This document shows, piece by piece, positions 61,029-64,000 of a stretch of 64,000 bases of DNA (within the stretch, counting starts at the first letter, position 1; every line of letters begins with the position of its first letter). Location: assembly GCA_963741385.1 (NCBI GenBank), contig CAVUHO010000014.1, forward strand, positions 124,001 to 188,000, in the 5' to 3' direction. The translations under genes were made by a program, and so were the position numbers. This DNA is from Sulfomarinibacter sp963741385 (lineage in GTDB: Bacteria > Acidobacteriota > Thermoanaerobaculia > Thermoanaerobaculales > Sulfomarinibacteraceae). The notes beneath the pieces were generated by a model. The model ran no database searches and had not been told where the DNA came from. It saw only the letters and a program-made list of their open reading frames with translations.

Positions 61029-63278
61029 CTAACGGTCGCCGTGGAGGAACATGAGGACCCGTTCGGGGGTCATGGGGGCGTGGAAGAAGGGCTCGCGGTC
61101 GGGGCGGAAGGCCCGCATCGCATCGAGCAGTGCGAAGTAGGCGCCGATGCCGTACATCAGCGGCGGTTCGCCGATCGCCTTGGACTGGAGGATCGCATTC
61201 GGGTTGTCGGCGTCCTCGAGGAAGTGGCCCTCGATCTTCGGCGTCGCCAGGATGTCCGGGATCTTGTAGGTGCTGAGCGTGTCGGTGAGGTTGCGGCCGT
61301 CGCGGAACAGCAGCTCCTCCATGGTCATCCAGCCGATGCCCTGGACCAGACCGCCCTCGAGCTGCCCCATGTCGACGACCGGGTTGAGGCTGCGGCCGGC
61401 GTCATGCACCGCCCGCACCCGATCGATGGTGTAGGTTCCCCGGAGGCCGTCGACTGTGACCTCCACGACCGCGCTGCCGTAGACGTGGTAGGCGAAAGGC
61501 TCCCCCCGTTCGGTTTCGCGGTCGAAGTGGATTTTCGGCGTTGCGTAGTGGGCCTGGGCGGACAGGCTGACGCGGCGGAAGTAGGTCTCCCAGACGAGCT
61601 TTTCCCAGGTCAGGCCGCTTGCGACCCCGTCGACCAGAACCTTGTCATTCTGCACGGTGATGGAGTCGTTCGAAACTCCGAGTACCTGGGCGGCCACCGC
61701 TCGCAACCTCTCGCCGATCGTGCGGCACGCGATCTCAGTGGCGCGGCCGTTCATGTCGGCGCCCGAGCTGGCGGCGGTGGGCGAGGTGTTGGCGACCCGC
61801 AGGGTGTTGGTGGTTTCGACGGTGATGTGCGAGGGGGTGATCCCGAGGGTGTGTGCCGCTACGCCGAGCATCTTGGCGTTGACGCCTTGCCCCATCTCCA
61901 CCGCCCCGGTCGAAAGGCTGACGCTGCCGTCGGTGTAGACGTGGACGAGTGCGGCGGCTTGGTTGAGAAAGGTCGAGGTGAAGGAGATGCCGAAACACAC
62001 CGGCATCATGGCGACGCCCTTTTTCGTCAGGCGGTGGGCGCCGTTGTGCTCCGCTGCCTCACGCTTGAGCCCCGCCACGTCGAAACGCCGCTCGACCTCG
62101 GCGAACGCCCTCTGAGCGTGTCCCTGCTGGGCCATCATTCCGTAGGGGAATTGATCGCCCTCGGCGAGTAGATTCTGCCGCTGGATTTCCATCCGGTCGA
62201 CGCCCAACTTGTCCGCCGCGCGCGTGATGGCGCTCTCGAAGACGTACATGGCCTGTGGTGCGCCGAACCCTCTGAATGCCGTGAACGGCGGCAGGTTGGT
62301 GCGGCAGCTCAAGGCCGTAACGCGGACGTTCGGTACGTAATAGCTGCCGGTGGCGTGGAACAGGCTGCGCTCGAGGATCGCGGGCGACAGATCGGCGGCG
62401 GCGCCGGCGTTTTGATAGTAGGTGGCTTCGTACGCGAGGATGCGGCCGTCGTCGGCGAGGCCGATTTTGAAATCAGAGGAGTAGGGATGCCGTTTGCCGG
62501 TCATCCGCATGTCTTCGCCGCGTTCGAGCTCGATCCGCACCGGACGATTGAGGACGCGGGCGGCGAGGGCGGCGATGACCGCCCACGGGGTTGCCTGGTC
62601 CTCCTTGCCGCCGAAGGCGCCGCCGAGCCTGGCGACATCCACCTCGATGGCATTCATGGGCAGGTCGAGCACCCGGGCCGCGATGCGCTGGACTGCGGTC
62701 GGTGCCTGGGTGGAGGAGAGGATTCGCAGCTTTCCACCGCCCTGTGGCACCACCAGTGCGGCCTGGGTCTCGAGGTACAGGTGTTCCTGCCCGCCGGACT
62801 CGGTCTGTCCTTCGACGACCACCCGGCAGGTGGCCCACGCGGTCTCGACGTCGCCGAGGGCAAAGGTCCGCGATGGGACGATGAGTTGGCCGGCCGCGGC
62901 GGCTTGCCGGGGATCGAAGATGCCCGGCACCTCGTTGATTTCGAGCACGATGGCGGCTGCCGCCGCGCGCGCCCTGCGCGGCGTGTCGGCCGCGACGACG
63001 GCGATCGGCTGCCCGGCAAAGTGGACCTCGCCCTCGGCCAGCAGCGGCTCGTCCTGGATGATTCCACCGATCTGGTTGTCACCCGGAATGTCGGCGGCGG
63101 TCAGGATGCAGGCGACACCCTCCATGCCGGAAGCGGTCGAGGTGTCGAGCCGCACGATGCGGCCGTGGGCGACCGGCGAGGCCAACACAGCAGCGTGCAG
63201 ACACCCCGGCGGGTCGGGAAGATCGCCGACGAACAGCGACTCGCCGCGGGTGTGCGGGCCGATCTCGTGGTTGCTCAC
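61029..63278 (-). CDS. Xanthine dehydrogenase-type molybdopterin-binding subunit
   Basis: 749 residues from a GTG start overlapping the FAD-subunit stop (GTGA). Motifs: ESGGQEHLYLETQ, GGAFGGKEDQ, TAFRGFGAPQAMY, EMGQGVNAKM and the catalytic Glu in SKAIGEPPL. GQEHxYLET and FRGFG are the purine-binding features of xanthine dehydrogenases rather than CO or aldehyde enzymes. There is no N-terminal [2Fe-2S] part, so a separate small subunit is expected, probably outside the window. It hydroxylates purines (hypoxanthine, xanthine) using Mo cofactor. Confidence 0.9.
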   Translation of the reverse strand: MSNHEIGPHTRGESLFVGDLPDPPGCLHAAVLASPVAHGRIVRLDTSTASGMEGVACILTAADIPGDNQIGGIIQDEPLLAEGEVHFAGQPIAVVAADTPRRARAAAAAIVLEINEVPGIFDPRQAAAAGQLIVPSRTFALGDVETAWATCRVVVEGQTESGGQEHLYLETQAALVVPQGGGKLRILSSTQAPTAVQRIAARVLDLPMNAIEVDVARLGGAFGGKEDQATPWAVIAALAARVLNRPVRIELERGEDMRMTGKRHPYSSDFKIGLADDGRILAYEATYYQNAGAAADLSPAILERSLFHATGSYYVPNVRVTALSCRTNLPPFTAFRGFGAPQAMYVFESAITRAADKLGVDRMEIQRQNLLAEGDQFPYGMMAQQGHAQRAFAEVERRFDVAGLKREAAEHNGAHRLTKKGVAMMPVCFGISFTSTFLNQAAALVHVYTDGSVSLSTGAVEMGQGVNAKMLGVAAHTLGITPSHITVETTNTLRVANTSPTAASSGADMNGRATEIACRTIGERLRAVAAQVLGVSNDSITVQNDKVLVDGVASGLTWEKLVWETYFRRVSLSAQAHYATPKIHFDRETERGEPFAYHVYGSAVVEVTVDGLRGTYTIDRVRAVHDAGRSLNPVVDMGQLEGGLVQGIGWMTMEELLFRDGRNLTDTLSTYKIPDILATPKIEGHFLEDADNPNAILQSKAIGEPPLMYGIGAYFALLDAMRAFRPDREPFFHAPMTPERVLMFLHGDR

Positions 63279-64000
63279 GCGCGGGCCCCCGCGAACTGAT
63301 CGGCTTCGACCTGGAAGAGAACCTGGAAGTGTGCGAGCACGAGTTGGCCGAGCAGCAGTTTCTTGTACTCCGCCGAACCGCGGACGTCGCTGATGGGCGA
63401 GATTTCCGAACGGGCCGAGTCGGCCGCCGAGCGGGCGGTGGCAACCGTCGGCTCTCTGCCTTCGAGCATGGCCATGGTCTGCGTGAGTTTCATCGGGATC
63501 GGAGCCACGCCGCCGGCTGAAAGGTGGACGCCTGACAGCCGCCCGGCGTCGAGTTCGAGAGAGATGGCGGTGTTGACGCTGGCGATGTCGAGGTGGGTGC
63601 GCTTGCTGACCTTTTCGAAGTTGAACATCGTTCGGTTCCCGGGCGGCGTGAACCGGACCCACTCCACCAGTTCGGTGGGACGCAGATCGAGTTTCTTATA
63701 ACCGAGAAAGAACTCGTCAAGCGGCACGACCCGATGGTGCCCGTCCGCGACCAGCCCGACCCCGGCATCGAGGGCCAGCAGAATCATGGTCATGTCGCCG
63801 ATGGGGGAGGCGTTGACCAGGTTGCCGGCGATCGTGGCGCGGTTACGGATCGGCAGCGAGCCCATGAGCTCCATGGCGCGGTCGATCCCGCCTACGGTTG
63901 CGGCCAAAATCTCCGACTGTTTCATGTCTTCGGCGGTTGCGGTGGCTGCCAGGTACACGGCGTCGGCGTCTCTCCAGATCGCGGGCGCGGCGGGTCCGGG
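63275..64000 (-). CDS. Xanthine dehydrogenase-type FAD-binding subunit, 5' truncated by window
   Basis: About 242 C-terminal residues are visible; the frame is open to the window edge, so the start lies beyond 64000. FAD-binding motif MGSLPIRNRATIAGNLVNASPIGD and the conserved FFLGYKKLDLRPTELV segment identify the CoxM/XdhB-like FAD subunit, which receives electrons from the [2Fe-2S] centres and passes them to NAD+ or another acceptor. Coupled to the Mo subunit gene by GTGA overlap. Confidence 0.9.
   Translation of the reverse strand, partial: PGPAAPAIWRDADAVYLAATATAEDMKQSEILAATVGGIDRAMELMGSLPIRNRATIAGNLVNASPIGDMTMILLALDAGVGLVADGHHRVVPLDEFFLGYKKLDLRPTELVEWVRFTPPGNRTMFNFEKVSKRTHLDIASVNTAISLELDAGRLSGVHLSAGGVAPIPMKLTQTMAMLEGREPTVATARSAADSARSEISPISDVRGSAEYKKLLLGQLVLAHFQVLFQVEADQFAGARA

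Overview
The window is GC-rich, gene-dense bacterial chromosome. It has Gram-negative envelope genes (an Mla/PqiC-type lipid transport operon, a porin, several lipoproteins), many multiheme cytochrome motifs, SpoIIE/RsbW/STAS and FHA-sigma54 regulators, Tat-exported redox proteins and several families of dispersed intergenic palindromes. Together these suggest an Acidobacteriota-like or deltaproteobacterial-type organism with respiratory metabolism. This is inference from gene content; no rRNA or tRNA gene was found to anchor it.

Layout. 1-4.5 kb: a truncated Na+-dependent transporter, then a PhoU-like protein and a PiT phosphate transporter, facing an APC permease. 4.5-13.3 kb: a small exported protein, an FAD dehydrogenase, a coiled-coil/XRE regulator, an acyltransferase, two peptidyl-prolyl isomerases (PpiC and FKBP types), an SGNH/TPR protein and an MtaD-type deaminase. 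13.3-15.9 kb: a Tat-exported GH109-like protein coupled to galactokinase. 16.1-21.8 kb: an operon joining a partner-switching cassette (FHA-GAF-SpoIIE phosphatase, RsbW kinase, STAS) to a complete Mla-like lipid ABC transporter. 21.8-27.4 kb: PpsR-like regulator, degenerate Fe-S aldo/keto reductase, DUF6599-like lipoprotein and a cation-chloride cotransporter. 27.5-31.7 kb: porin, NapC/ImcH-like hexaheme cytochrome and octaheme HAO-like cytochrome behind a CRP/FNR-type box, which looks like a nitrogen-oxide or extracellular respiration module. 31.8-45.3 kb: lipoprotein, exported MBL/D-2-hydroxyacid dehydrogenase fusion, YgbA, atypical Nramp, kynureninase plus alpha/beta hydrolase, RAM-domain protein, M28 peptidase, class V aminotransferase, Fe/Mn SOD, small membrane protein, PLP lyase and aminotransferase.

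45.8-64 kb is mostly a minus-strand purine/molybdenum-hydroxylase island: SsnA, a HyuA/allantoinase-like hydrolase, YgfK, an XdhD-like fused hydroxylase (interrupted by two frameshifts), an XdhC-like maturation factor, and the Mo and FAD subunits of a xanthine dehydrogenase running off the window. It resembles the ygf/ssnA/xdhD selenium-dependent purine cluster of Escherichia coli and anaerobic gut bacteria. A GGDEF protein, a Sir2 deacylase and an FHA-sigma54 activator sit inside it.

The best candidate for something undescribed lies in the gap between the Sir2 and sigma54-activator genes: a strong -24/-12 promoter match followed about 150 nt later by a perfect intrinsic terminator. The two stem-loops in between expose CCUCCU-like anti-Shine-Dalgarno loops. 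It looks like a sigma54-dependent small RNA next to its likely activator.

Four dispersed copies of one palindromic repeat, two of another, one ~650-bp element with inverted ends and a 37-bp tandem repeat fill most of the longer non-coding gaps.
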